A DNA stretch of 64,000 nucleotides, taken from Drosophila miranda. Its lineage: Eukaryota > Arthropoda > Insecta > Diptera > Drosophilidae. Below, piece by piece: positions 21,942-33,628 of this stretch (the stretch's first letter is position 1; every line of letters starts with the position of its first letter). The stretch spans positions 22,435,718 to 22,499,717 of the forward strand of contig NC_046673.1 in NCBI RefSeq assembly GCF_003369915.1, in the 5' to 3' direction. Under the pieces are notes generated by a model. That model saw nothing but the letters and a program-made list of their open reading frames with translations. It was not told the origin of the DNA and did no database searches. A program made the position numbers and the translations under genes.

Positions 21942-24476
21942 TGTATGAGTAGATTCCTTAAGCAAACGGTTCAAAATTTAATAAAAAATGGAAAATTCCT
22001 TTAAATCAGCAACCAACCGAAGCGTGTGCGTACGCCATCCCATGGTGCATATGTGCGAGGCGGCTGGAGGGTGAATGATATGGCCAGCACAGCTCCTGCC
22101 GGAGCGAGCTGCAGTAGTGCAGTCAACGGAGGGGCTGGGGCGGGGGTTGGGCAACCAATGGAAACCAATGGAAGGGGAAAGGGAAAGTAATGGGACCGAA
22201 TGTTATTGAAGCCGGGAGGTAGGAGGCCGTGCGAGTCTATACGATACGATACGATAAGTAGGCATGATATGCATTTGAAATTTTCCAAAAACAGTAGTCG
22301 TGGCGTTTTCTAGACGCTGAGCAAACAAAACGTTCGAAAGCATATACAATTCGGAATTCATCAACTTCATACACAGTGGGATTTTACAACAAAAAACACA
22401 AAATATTTCCCTTTCTTTCTATAGTAAATTCGGTTCTTTTTGGTAAATTTGAGAACCCACGTGCTAGCCAAAGCCTGCAGGCCGCGTCGGCTGTATCGGG
22501 TTGTCGGTCACTCATCAATCATCCATCATCAAGAAACAATATATTTTATATTCCACGACAACTCCGAGAAAGTAAGGATGCGTTTGGCCCACGAGTGAAA
22601 GGTGCAAATTGAATTGTCCGCGCGCTGCCCCAAAGAAAAAGCTAACGGGGTAAGGATTGGCCTATTGGATCCCCACCAGTTCGAAGACGCCACCACCGCC
22701 TCAACGGATAGGGGTTCTGTGTTCGTTATCATTTTGTTCGTTATTGTTGCAGTCAAACATCAAACAGCCCCACTTATATCGAGCAAGTTTTCCCATCAGG
22801 TAAGTACTTAGGATCTCATCTCATATCTCCCCTTTGTCACGTTTCTGCTGCTGGTCTCTGGTGTTTTCCACACATTTAAGAATCTATACAGATCATTCGC
22901 TTGGCATTTGGTTCTTGGAAATGCCAGGAACATTTCTATAGATCATTTTCGCAAAAGCCTTATCTACTCCCCACACTTGAGCTGGATATTGTGGGAGGCC
23001 CATACGCAAATTTGAGTACCTGCCTATTTATTTGTTAAACAAATTCATTTTCCTCGTTATGGCTGTGACTGTGTGATGACTGTGGCTGTGCTTCTTTCAG
23101 TTGATGGCCTGCCATCATGAACCCATGAATTTCTTTTGATTGTTTTTGCGGCGTTTGTAGAGCAACATCCACACGAAAGGGAGGCTAACAGTGCGCCTCG
23201 CCTCACCCGAAGCGAATGGTTTCGAGGCAATGATACCCTTGCAGATCGATCGATCCTATAAACGATGATATATACATACATATGCTATGCAAACGATCTA
23301 CTGAATTTGATCTGCATTTGAATAGGTTTGGTTTCGATAGATGGTTATTACATTCATACAATCAAGAATATATGTATGTATAATATATATGAGCAGATTG
23401 GATGAGGGCCACATGAAGTTGTCGAAGGCACTTGAGCGTCCCATTGGATTGGAGACATTGCCAGGACGATTCCGGCGGTCGCTTTCCCTGATCGATCCAA
23501 CAATAATTCAGTTTCAATCAAATTGTTTCACGAAGATTAATTCGTTTTTCGTTTTTTATTTTTTTCCTCTCTCTTTTTCTTTCTTCTTTGTGCAATACCC
23601 TTCAGAGGATACTATTATTTTGGGCAGATGTTTGCAACGATTGGCAGACACCTTATTTCTTTAGTTATTTATCCGGTTATCCGTTTTCTGATTCTATCCT
23701 TTATTTTCGTACATGCTCTATATATGCCAAGATTGGATCAGTGTCGTGCATCCCAATAGGCTGTCAATCGAAGTTGGAATAACAGAAGAAGGTGCATATT
23801 CCTTTTGGTTGTTCCAAGCAAACTCAAACCACGTTACTTTATCCGAAACGTACCATATATTGCCCCCGTATAGACTCCATATAGGACCGATCTTCAAGGG
23901 TGTCTAAAGCTTCGGCGCCCGTAGCGCTGGCCTACCTTTTCTTGTGATTTTTGGTTTTGTTTCCATCCATACATACAGTCATATGTATATATATATTTAC
24001 ATATGTACTTGTGCTACTTGAATCGAATGCCGTGTGCATATGAGAGACATAGACATCCAGGACAACACGCGAGCCTCCTTTTGGTCTAGGACAGATTCCC
24101 CGGAGTTGGAGCCCAGAAACCACTTGGGAACTACTCAAAGTCACAGTCACAGCAACAATTGAGACCAGCAGTTGACGGCAACAGCACTACAGTAGACTCG
24201 CGCTAAAGGGAACTAGAGAATTGACCAGATACCTTGCCACAGCACCAGTCCACCACCTTAGTGGGCCTGGGCTCTCCAGCAGCCACACACAGCTACACAC
24301 ACACACATCCAAACCGGCTGGAAGAAAACACTCGGGGAAAGCACACGCGGAATCGACGGATTCAGATCCGCAAATGAGCGAGTGAGTCCGTTCCGAAGTG
24401 GAGGACAACAGAGGCCAGAGGCAATACACCACAAATTAGCAGCAGAAGCGGACGCGGAGTCCAGAGCGTGAGTCCG
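21942..24476. other. Upstream region of Erk7
   Basis: Together with 20598-21194 this is non-coding as far as I can see. A stretch at about 22290-22799 ends in a strong donor (TCAG|GTAAGTA) and could be a non-coding first exon of Erk7, but no acceptor was established. Positions 22900-23900 are AT-rich with short ORFs without motifs. 23960-24476 is moderately GC-rich, with CA runs near 24280-24310, and is likely 5' UTR or proximal promoter. Confidence 0.5.
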
Positions 24477-27400
24477 ATGGCAAACAAATACAAGACGGAA
24501 TCCAACTATGAACTGGACAAGAACGTAACGGCAATCTTCGATGTGCGAAAGGTAAGAGCAACCATGCTCGTACATATCCATGCTCTAATAATACGAGCAT
24601 TGCAGACCTTGGGCAAGGGTGCCTATGGGATTGTGTGGAAGGCCGTCGACAAGCGGCAAAGGGATACAGTGGCCCTGAAGAAGATCTACGATGCGTTTCG
24701 CGACACGACAGATGCCCAGCGAACGTATCGGGAGGTGGTCTTCCTGCGGGCCTTTCGCCATCATCCGAACATCATTCGACTCTTGGGGATATACAGGTGC
24801 GTGAGCCATTGCCATCGCCATTGTCCTACTGGTATCACGTTGATTACTTGCACTTTAGGGCCACCAACAATATGGACTTCTATTTGGTGTTCGAGCACAT
24901 GGAAAGCGATCTGCACATTGTCATCAAGAAGAGGGACATCCTCAAGGACATCCACAGGCAGTTCGTAATGTACCAGTTGGTCAATGCCATAAAGTACGTG
25001 CATTCGGGCAACGTCATCCACAGAGATCTGAAGCCCAGCAACATACTGATCGACAGCAAGTGCAGGTGAGTCCCCGCCCCTTACTCGACGGTTTTTCTAA
25101 TATTTTGCCAAACAAAGACTGAAGGTGGCGGACTTTGGACTGGCGCGCACGCTTCCGGTAAAGCCCAGCGAAGGTGGGACCGGCGACGCCACCGGCCTCC
25201 ACGACGCCCCTTCTGAGAATGATGGCATGATGTCCGACTACGTGGCCACGCGCTGGTATCGTGCCCCCGAGATACTCGTGGGCTGTCGCAGGTGCGAAAT
25301 ACAGTCGTGGAATCATGCAAATAGTTGCATCTTTTACCTTTCACCCTAGCAGGTACACTAAGGCCGTCGATATGTGGAGTCTGGGCTGCATCCTGGGCGA
25401 GATGATAACCGAACAGCCGATCTTCCAGGGCAGCAGCACCATCAATCAGGTGGGGGAGTCACCACAAAACACAAAACACACCCCAACCCACCATCACCTA
25501 ACCACAACCGTTCTGCCATGCCCCACAGATGGAGAAAATATTGTCTGCCCTGCCGAATGTGACCCAGCGCGAGATAGACGATATTGGAACCAGATTCGGG
25601 ACTTCACTGCTATGCCGGTCGATCGTACGCGACTACCAGCAGTCCCTGAGCGCCATGTGTCGCGGCTGCACATCCAACGAGATTGCTTTCACCACCTCGC
25701 TGCTGATGCTCGATCCGAACGACCGGATCACGGCCAACAAGGCCCTCAAGCATCCGTTTGTGAGCTCCTTTCGTTGCCCCTCGGCGGAGATGGAGATGCG
25801 ACTGAATGTGCAGCCGCCGCTGCGCGACGATTACCGCTTCGCGCTGGACGACTATCGTAACAATCTGTACAGGATGATCTCCAAGGAGTTGGGTACCGGA
25901 CGTCGCAGTACCCAGTCCTGTAGGACCCCGACCACGACCACGGTGCCAAGGGATTCAGCTGCTCTACGGGAACTGCCCTTCGGGTGCCGAACCAGGTGAG
26001 TGTCACTCGATTGTCTTGAGTCCTTTGGGCTGGCGAGGGGTGTGTGGGTGAGTCTAAGGAGTCCAAGGAGTCCAAGAAGTGGCGGTAGTCTGGTGGTGGG
26101 GTGCTGGAGCTTCTCTAGCTGCTCGTCCCCTTTTTCAGGTACCGTCGTCCCTAGCATAGGCGTTCCGCATCCACTACGAGTATCCTCGCGCCACCAACAG
26201 CCGCATCGAATGTGAAGCCACAGAAAACTGGCAAAAAGACCGAAACCTCCGCTTCCGCTTCCACTGCCACTTCCACAACCATAGCTTCGGCAACAGCTCC
26301 ACCACAACAGCCACAGCAGCAACAGAAGGAGCGTCTTCACCGATCCCGGCCCAGATATTCCAACACATTATCATCCGCGTCATCTCAACCCAGGGCAGAA
26401 TCAATAGCCAATAGCCAATAATCAATAGCACTTCTAAGCCAGTCCGGCCGTTAGGCACATCCGTTGATAAGTTTTAAAAGGAACGCGTTACTAGTACTAC
26501 ATACATATATCATATAGAACCTTAGAAAACTATCAAATAAAGAATTTTTAGGAAAACAAATTTCATTTCTAAGATCTGTGCAAAGAACTCAGAGAACTAG
26601 GGGCAAACAACATAGAGGAACGATCAGAGAACTCATATATATGTATGTATCCCTAAGAAAAGATAATTTGGAGTAGTAAAAGTCTACTTTTATCTTAGCT
26701 TGGGGAATATTATGGTATATATCTAGATAGATACTGAAACACCTAGTTGGGCTCCCGAGAGAGAGAGCGAGAGTATGGTTTAGTCGGAAAACACCCCCAA
26801 ACCACCCCCATTTTACCACACACGAACCCCCTCCCCGGCACCACCCTCAACCTGCAACTAACATAAAATCCAACCTGCTCCGTCCCTCCCCCAGTGCATT
26901 GAGCAGTATGCGAAAGCCATGTGCACTCGCTCCGAACACCCCACGAAATAACCAGAATAGGATCTGTGCGGAGCCCCAGCAGAAGTATACCAATGCGTGT
27001 TGCAAAGTGCAGCAGCTCTACTCCAACTCCCAATCGCACCCCCATTTCCTAGGCCAGGCGAAAGCGCACGCTCAGTCTATGGAGGAGCTGCCAAGGCGGC
27101 CTCATTACCACAAGCACAGCTCTCATTTCGGGTTCAAGGGGCACACCCACTCACCGCCGATCCCTCCGCAGAGGGTAGACGGAGAGCGAGCCCAGCACAA
27201 GGGCCATCGATCGCATGTGCCAGCCGCACAACGGGAGTTGCGGGAGCACGAGCGTCCAGTGGTAGTAACGACACCGCGTGTGGTAGCCCAGCCAAAGGTA
27301 AAGGAAAGGGTAAAGGAAAGGGTAAGGGAAAGGGAAAGGGTAAGGGAAAAGGAAAAGATCCTATCACAATCACAGGCTCGAGCCTATGTAGAGACGGAAG

Positions 27401-28557
27401 CCACAGGCAAGCATAAGCCGCAAGTCCTCGAGCTGAGTACACATGACTGGGTCGAGATGCTGAATCCAACCACCTTGGCTGGTTCTCAGGATGCTAGAGA
27501 GCCCCGGGGCGAGGCCGGCCACCTAAAGCCGCCCAAGGCAAGAATTTCCAAGCAGAAGCCTAGAGAGCAGCCGAAGACAGTTCAAACCAGTGTTCAGCAC
27601 GAGCTCGAGGCCATAGTCGTCCAGAAGGAACCGCAGGGCATAGTGGACCATAACCAAAACCCGAACCCTGACCCGGACCCGGACCCGGACCCGAACCCGA
27701 ACCCGAACCTAAGCCAGCGGAAAGTGAGGAAGCGGGAGAAGGAACTACTGCAGGCGCTACCGGGCAGGCGCACGGACAACACAACGAACGAGAGGAGCTT
27801 TCTTCTCGAGGCATTGCTGCGGCGGAAACAGCGCGAAACAAATTCCCAGGATCCCGATATGGATGCCAAAGTGCAAGCGAATTTGGATAAACTCGAGGCC
27901 GCGAGGAACAAGATGCAGAAGAAGATCCTTAAGTATGCGGCAGAAACCGGACTGATGTACATCAACGAAAATTCGAAGAATAACGGCTCAGACCGCTCCA
28001 CACCGGTATATTCTACAGACTCCGAGACCTATTTTACACCAAAATCTCGTAAGACGGTGGTAAAGAAGACACTGCTTGAGAAATATCAAGGCAACCGGGA
28101 CGTAAAGCACCACGGAAATAACATTACGGAGCTCCACGAATCCACCTTGTCCCACAAGTTCAAGAAGCAGCAGCAGCAGGAGCAGCAGCACGATGTCTTC
28201 GATGCATCGGAAAAAGATGAGCAGCAGGTGGGCGACGTTCAAGATTTTTTGGAGGCAAAGTACTGCCTAACCCAGGAGCTCCTTCGCCACGAGATGGAAA
28301 AAGCTAGATACGATTCCATAATCCCTTCAGGAGTTCGCCAATCGCCAGACGATTCATTCAACACTAGACCTACACCTGGCAAACAGCACACAGTCCTGAA
28401 GCCCATGTATTTTGATTCGCGTTCGACTCCGGCACCGGCACCGGCTCCGGCACAGACCCTGCCCCGTCGCAGGAAGCATATTACTGGAGATAACTTCCAG
28501 CCCCTGCATCAGCGACACATCAGCGAGATCCAGGCGGCTCGCATCAATGACGACTAG
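24477..28557 (+). CDS. Erk7: Erk7, atypical MAP kinase (MAPK15), long isoform
   Basis: Exons 24477-24551, 24606-24796, 24859-25065, 25118-25291, 25353-25449, 25529-25995, 26895-28557; 957 residues. Kinase domain at about residues 20-340: P-loop GKGAYGIV (28-35), catalytic HRDLKPSN near 143, DFGLAR near 163, RWYRAPE after the activation loop, CMGC-type DMWSLGCI. The last exon encodes a disordered tail of about 550 residues with a Lys/Arg/Glu repeat (codons near 27292-27356), an Asn/Pro/Asp repeat (27655-27714) and two Gln patches, as expected for the long C-terminus of ERK7. ERK7 is constitutively autoactivated and has been linked to secretion control and ciliary function. The activation-loop motif reads S-D-Y rather than T-E-Y. 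The start is the ATG at 24477, two codons downstream of an in-frame GTG. Confidence 0.95.
26160..26421 (+). CDS. Erk7: Alternative 3' terminal exon of Erk7 (short isoform)
   Basis: Exon 6 of Erk7 ends in phase 2 at 25995. An acceptor at 26158-26159 (CTAGCATAG|G) restores the frame and gives an open tail rich in Ser, Thr, Ala and Gln that stops at 26421, for a 490-residue kinase. A canonical AATAAA lies 115 nt further on. A nearer acceptor at 26137-26138 is in the same frame but meets a stop after five codons. The exon is incompatible with joining 26895, so the gene would make either this short tail or the 550-residue tail. Confidence 0.55.
26536..26541 (+). terminator. Internal poly(A) signal in Erk7
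   Basis: CAAATAAAG 115 nt after the stop of the short-isoform exon and 354 bp before the long-isoform terminal exon. It supports alternative polyadenylation coupled to alternative terminal exon choice. Confidence 0.5.
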
Positions 28558-28798
28558 ATGATTTCATTACCATTTTTGTGTTTTTAGTTATATATATTTT
28601 CTATTTATAAATGCAAATTTTTCGATCGACGACAGTAATTTAACAACATTTTCTTGTTGCTTGTGTGAGACTTTCACCGATTGCAAGAGTTTCTTTCTTT
28701 GCCTGGCCCTGCCCCTGGCGCTGGCGCTGCCCCTGGCCGTATCTCGTATACATATATTTATTTATTGATGTCTTCTATCGCTATTGCAAATTGAACAC

Positions 28799-28804
28799 AA
28801 TAAA
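28799..28804 (+). terminator. Distal poly(A) signal of Erk7
   Basis: AATAAA about 240 nt after the long-isoform stop codon. Confidence 0.55.
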
Positions 28805-30021
28805 GCTCTATATAGGATGTGGTTTTTATAGTTCAAAGAGACTGCACGTCTCCGACACGTGAAAGCCAGATACTCGTAGTTTCGATTATAGTCTCCGTTC
28901 TGGATTCTTTTTGTAATGCCTTGCGCGAATATATAAATTTTAAAACTGTGAACATTATGTTGAAAGGTTTAGGTTGAATAAATCTGATCATCTGAAGCAT
29001 ATGCGTCCGGGGAGAAATAGACAGGACAGGAGCCTAGATTAATTCGAAATCGTATGGGGTTGTGTGGTTATCCCTGGGACCAGTGTGCTTGAGGAAGCAT
29101 TTCAGCTAATTTCAAAGGGTAACAAAGAACTTATAGCAGAAGAAAAAGTTCAAGAAACTTGACTTGACAACATCCGGAAGAGCCTTAACGACAATAAAGA
29201 ACAATTTAGTAATTAGCAAGGCGAAGTGTTTGAAATCGGTACCGAGTCTGGATTTGCTCCTTCAAGTTTACCTCACTCGCGTCTATCATGGATAGACTTC
29301 ATAGTCATTATTTTAGTCAGTTTAAGCTAGTGTTATAGTTACGTACACAAAACATGTATAGTATATGTATAATATAAGAGCTGGTGCGAAATAGATCTGA
29401 TGCAGCATAGTAAACATAAGTTCTGGATCTTCGAAATTGTACTCGAATGTGTTCAATGTAAATTCAAAGCCAAATGTAGGCTGCAGTTTCGTAGGAGGTC
29501 GGCCAGCTGGGAGGATCGGATCGGATCGAATCCGCGTAAGGCCTATTTCACACGAACTGTATGTACTTAGATCGTAAATGTATAATTAGAGTTTTTATAA
29601 ATACATGCACTTAACTATTACAAAGATTAGTCAAATTTGTCTATTGATCGATTTGTGGATCAGTTGTGTATATATAAAAGATTGCCGTTTTGGTATTTGT
29701 TTTTGTTTCTGTTTGTTGATCTGTCACTACCCTGCGAGGCCCCATCGGCCCCGACCCCGTCCCCCGCCCCGGCCCGCCACGGCCCCGGCACCAAGCTGGA
29801 AGACCCCAACGATTGTTATGCATTTTGTTTTCGATTCGAAGCGTACGATGGAAGTGCTGTGAAATTAGCCCCACGTCTCTGTTTGGGACCTATTCCACGC
29901 AAAGGTATCGATAATATAATCGAGCTTAGCATTTATCTACCGATTGCAGGCAGGTGCAGTTAAATCGATTTCAATTTGGGCTATGACATCATCGATATCA
30001 TTATGCAGGCTATGCTACTGC
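28805..30021. other. Convergent intergenic region Erk7 / ric8a
   Basis: Mostly AT-rich. A GC-rich patch at 29728-29795 (Pro/Ala-rich if translated on the plus strand) sits inside a 108-codon open frame at 29637-29963 with a hydrophobic N-terminal stretch. A TATATAAAAG box at about 29669-29678 lies inside that frame. I do not recognise a protein. The ric8a 3' UTR must lie at the right end. Confidence 0.5.
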
Positions 30022-31801
30022 TTAGGTTTTGCGCTTCTGCTCAAGCTGCTGCTGCGGCAGTTCCTCCTGGAGCTGCAGAATGTGCTCCAGCGGCTGCGGC
30101 TTACCATCCTTGTCGATGAGTGCGGGCTTGACTATACCCCCCTGGCGGAGCTGCTCGATGAGATTGACCAGCTGGAGCGCCTCGCTCTCCTTCTGCTCCT
30201 CGGTCATGTCGTCCAGCGGGTTATGCTTGGATTTGGGTTCCACGCAGCCGAGAACAGGATTAATACCCTGCTGGTGCTTCTTGTACTCCTCGGTGTCGCT
30301 GTCCTCGCTGTCCGATGAATAGTCGGCGCCCTCCACGCGGCGGCAGTCGAGTATGCCACGTTTGGCAAACAGGCCGGCCGCATTGCCATATCCCGTGTAC
30401 TTGATCATCCGGCCCACGTCTTCTTTGCAGAGGACAAAGAGCAGCTCAGCGGCGAGGTCGCGCAAGATCATTGCGGGCAGCGTAAGGAAGCGGCAAAGGT
30501 GATTGCGCAGCTCCTGGCCAATCTCCGGACGCTGGCTAACATCACGCAGTGGCGGTAAGATCTCCTGCCTCAGATAGTGACGCATAACGCGATCGCTGCG
30601 GGAGCACTTCACCAGAACGGTTAGCACCGGAGAGAGCAACTCATGGGAGCTGGCCTCGGCCTCTTGCTGGGCCAAGGCTTGCCGCAGATAGTTAAGGAGT
30701 ACGGTCAAACAGCGCACATTGCGTTTCTCGAAGCAAAGAGCACAGCATTTGGCCGGCTTTTCCTTTGCCACACCCTCCACCGCCTTCTTGGGCTGCTCCT
30801 CGGCATTACTGCACTTGAGGGTTAGTTCGATGAGGCAGCTGCTGGAGATGTTGGTAAGCAGATTGATGGCATGCGTGACCACCGAGCGCTCCTTGTCGGT
30901 GGCCATCTTTCCGAAACGGAGCAGAAGCTCCCTGAGCACTCCGGTCAGATGCAAGCTCTGGATCTCGTACTCGTTGGGACTCTTATCCGGTGCACTGGTC
31001 ACATTGAACATCACTTTGAGCAGCTCGCAGATGATGTTGAGCTGCTCCTCGCTGCAGCTGGGCTCGGCCAGCTTGTCATCCAGCCACTTGGTCATGTAGG
31101 TGAGGCCGTTGAGATCGATTTGGAGACGGGTGCGAGCCGCTGGCTCCAGAGCTGTGAGCAGAAACAGTAGCTTCATGTCGTAGTACTCGAGAGCACAGGG
31201 ATGACGCATCGAGGAAGCCACCCGCTTTAGGATGGCGTCCAGGCAGTGTTGGCGCAGGCACTGCCGGCGGCAGTCCGCACTCTGGTAGACCAAATTGCAC
31301 AAGCATTTTAGGGCTTCGGCTATAATGTCCGACTGGGCCAAGCTGGGCTGCTCCTGCAGCTGCAGCTGACCTTCCTCCTGCTGCTTGAGCTCGTCGGGGG
31401 TGGCTGGCAGCTTGAGGGAGCTGGCCTCGACGCGGGCCAGCCTAAGCAGCTGGCTGACCTCATGCTCGATGTAGTTGGTTTGCAGACTGAACTCGTCGCG
31501 GGTCAATATCCTTACCGTATTGAGGCACTGGGTGTGCAGGTGTCCTAGCTGCGCGTCGTCCAAGATCCCGAAGATGGCCAGCCAAAGCTCGTGCCATTGG
31601 TTGTCCGAGTGGAAGCTGTCAAAGACCAGAAGATCCGCGTGCTGCAAAGTAGTTTGTTGCATTGGACCATGGATCGAACGGATGAGATGAGCACGGTTCA
31701 CCATATTGTAAGTATCCTACCTTTTTATTGAATTCATTTAAAATGTCTGGGATGTGCTCAGCTTCCCTGCCTTCTAGTCGTTTCAGGTGCTCCGCGTCCA
31801 T
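30022..31801 (-). CDS. ric8a: Ric8a, chaperone and exchange factor for G-alpha subunits
   Basis: Two exons, 31801-31721 (27 codons) and 31641-30022; 566 residues. Ric-8/synembryn is a cytosolic armadillo-fold protein that folds and activates heterotrimeric G-alpha subunits and is needed for their membrane localisation, including in asymmetric division and gastrulation in flies. The sequence shows the family's helical repeats and the C-terminal landmarks KYTGYGNAAGLFAKRG, then an acidic DSEDSDTEEYK stretch of the casein-kinase-2 type, then INPVLGCVEP. The ATG at 31801 starts MDAEHL...; an open frame continues upstream from a TTG but has no ATG. The 79-bp intron uses GTAGGA and TTTGCAG and preserves phase 0. 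Length is normal for the family. Confidence 0.96.
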
Positions 31802-31946
31802 GCTACCGACTTCGCTTTGTGCGTTTTTAATTAACGCTAATTGGATTTTAAGCAAATTTCAATTCTATGACAAATGAGAGAGAGAGAGAGTATGGAAAAC
31901 AGAGAGGAATATGGCCGGGAGAGAGCGCAGAGTTGCCAGCCCGACT

Positions 31947-32007
31947 TATCGATACGGTCAGAGGTGGTGCGCAACGGGATATCGATATAAAGAGCGGACT
32001 ATCGATA
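31947..32007. promoter_or_regulatory. Three DRE sites upstream of ric8a
   Basis: Perfect TATCGATA octamers at 31947-31954, 31980-31987 and 32000-32007, spaced 33 and 20 bp, lie 146-206 bp upstream of the ric8a ATG, with a GA run at 31870-31890 between. TATCGATA is the DREF-binding DNA-replication-related element found at many Drosophila housekeeping promoters. Confidence 0.75.
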
Positions 32008-33628
32008 GCTTGTAATAAGCGGTTGAGTTCGATTCGGCTCTCTCGATTCGGTTTTAAACAGGCAGCTAATCAAATAAATAAGATTTACGATTTATTACAA
32101 AAAATACATATTCAGTTTATACATTTATGCATAGTGTATGCTTTGTGTAAAAATATATGTGTAAATATAAAATAATACGTAATATTTGAATTTATCTTCC
32201 TTGCTTTTTTCTGTTTTCGTAGCATTGCTTTGCTTAAATATTTATAGTTTTTCAGTTTCAGCTTTCTTTGCTTTACATATTACAGTAGTCGACAAACTCG
32301 ACGGATCTAGGACGCCTATAGCAGATTGGATCCAATCTCACTGGCTTCCACTTCTTCTTTTTCTACAAAATACACGCACGTTTAATGCAGTCGAGAAACG
32401 AGGAAAACGTTCGGAAATGGGAAAAGAAAGAAATAAAAACATAATAAAAAATTAGAAATAAATGCTTGCTTATAAACACATATATGTACATATGTAGGTA
32501 GTACATTGCTAATCGATGCCAATGAAGATGCAGTATGTAACTATAATCATTCAAAACTAGTTTCAAAATGCCATTACATACATACATACATATGGTACTT
32601 ACTAACTAGAACTAATTTTTGTATTTTCTTACTATTTTTCTTCATTTGTATAAACACAAAAGCGTACACTTCACATGCGAATGAGCCGTTAATTGGATTC
32701 GGATTTGGAATGTTCGGAATTTTGGCTTGGGACAGTCTTCTTTAGCATTAATACACTGAATCACTGGAGCAGTATGGAATGGAATGGATGGTATGCTGGA
32801 TGGAATGGAGTCGAGTAGACGGTGTGCGTGTGTACGTGGGAGTGTGGGATGGGATGGATGTGTCTGTATCTGTCACCTCGAATTGAGTGAGAGCGAGCAG
32901 GGGCAGGGGAGCGACTACCGTGAAGCATTCGACAAAATAAATGAGATGCGAATGTAACTACGATAGGTAGAAAGAATATTTAAATGGCGTTAGCGTTCAT
33001 GAAGCCTCGCCGCATGCATATCTTATAATTTATGAGATTTTTGTTTGATTTCGTTGGTATGCTTAACCGCGAGGAAAGTAGCAGGAAGGCCCGTGGATGG
33101 CTTGGATGCGAGAAGTAGGAACTGGGAGCGGGGGGTGGAGACGCGAAAATGCCATGCCAGAGGGTGCCAGGGGATCAATGCCAGAACACAGAGGGCGAGA
33201 GGCGACGCGAGCGACGTAAGCAGAGCCGGGTCGGGTCCGTTCGGGCTGCAGTTCTTGCATGGTTACAAAAGTATTTATTTGCTTCCCAGAAGCAAAAGCT
33301 ATCTTCGGGAGCCGAATCTTCACGTACCCTTGCAGATTCTCGAACAATACTCTACTCTTTTTGCGGCCTATCTTTCCACCAATAGCAGCTCTCTACGATA
33401 CAGTCGTTTTTATGGAACATGGCACCATATGGCAGTTTGAATGGAAGCAGACATAAGGACATGGCCACATCTAGTGGGCTTTCTATACTGCAAGGATATG
33501 ATCAGGATAACATCGACAACAACGGCAGCGCAACAGCCACGAGCAGCTCAGAACGACAACGACAGCGAGAACGTGAACGTGAACAACAACTACAGTAGAA
33601 ACAAATGTGATATTGGAATTGGGTTAAA
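32008..33628. other. Intergenic region and 3' UTR of the BTB-kelch gene
   Basis: AT-rich and largely featureless. Short ORFs are present, none with motifs. TTTATT near 33273 would be a minus-strand AATAAA about 350 nt beyond the kelch gene stop. A CA/GA-rich stretch near 33510-33600 carries repeated GAACGTGAAC-type sequence. Confidence 0.5.

Noticed and set aside
26139-26159. Alternative Erk7 acceptor at 26137-26138
   Set aside because: It has a better pyrimidine tract but meets a stop five codons in; kept only as a possible minor truncated form.
31802-31855. N-terminal extension of ric8a
   Set aside because: The frame continues upstream but begins at TTG with no ATG; the ATG at 31801 matches the usual family start.
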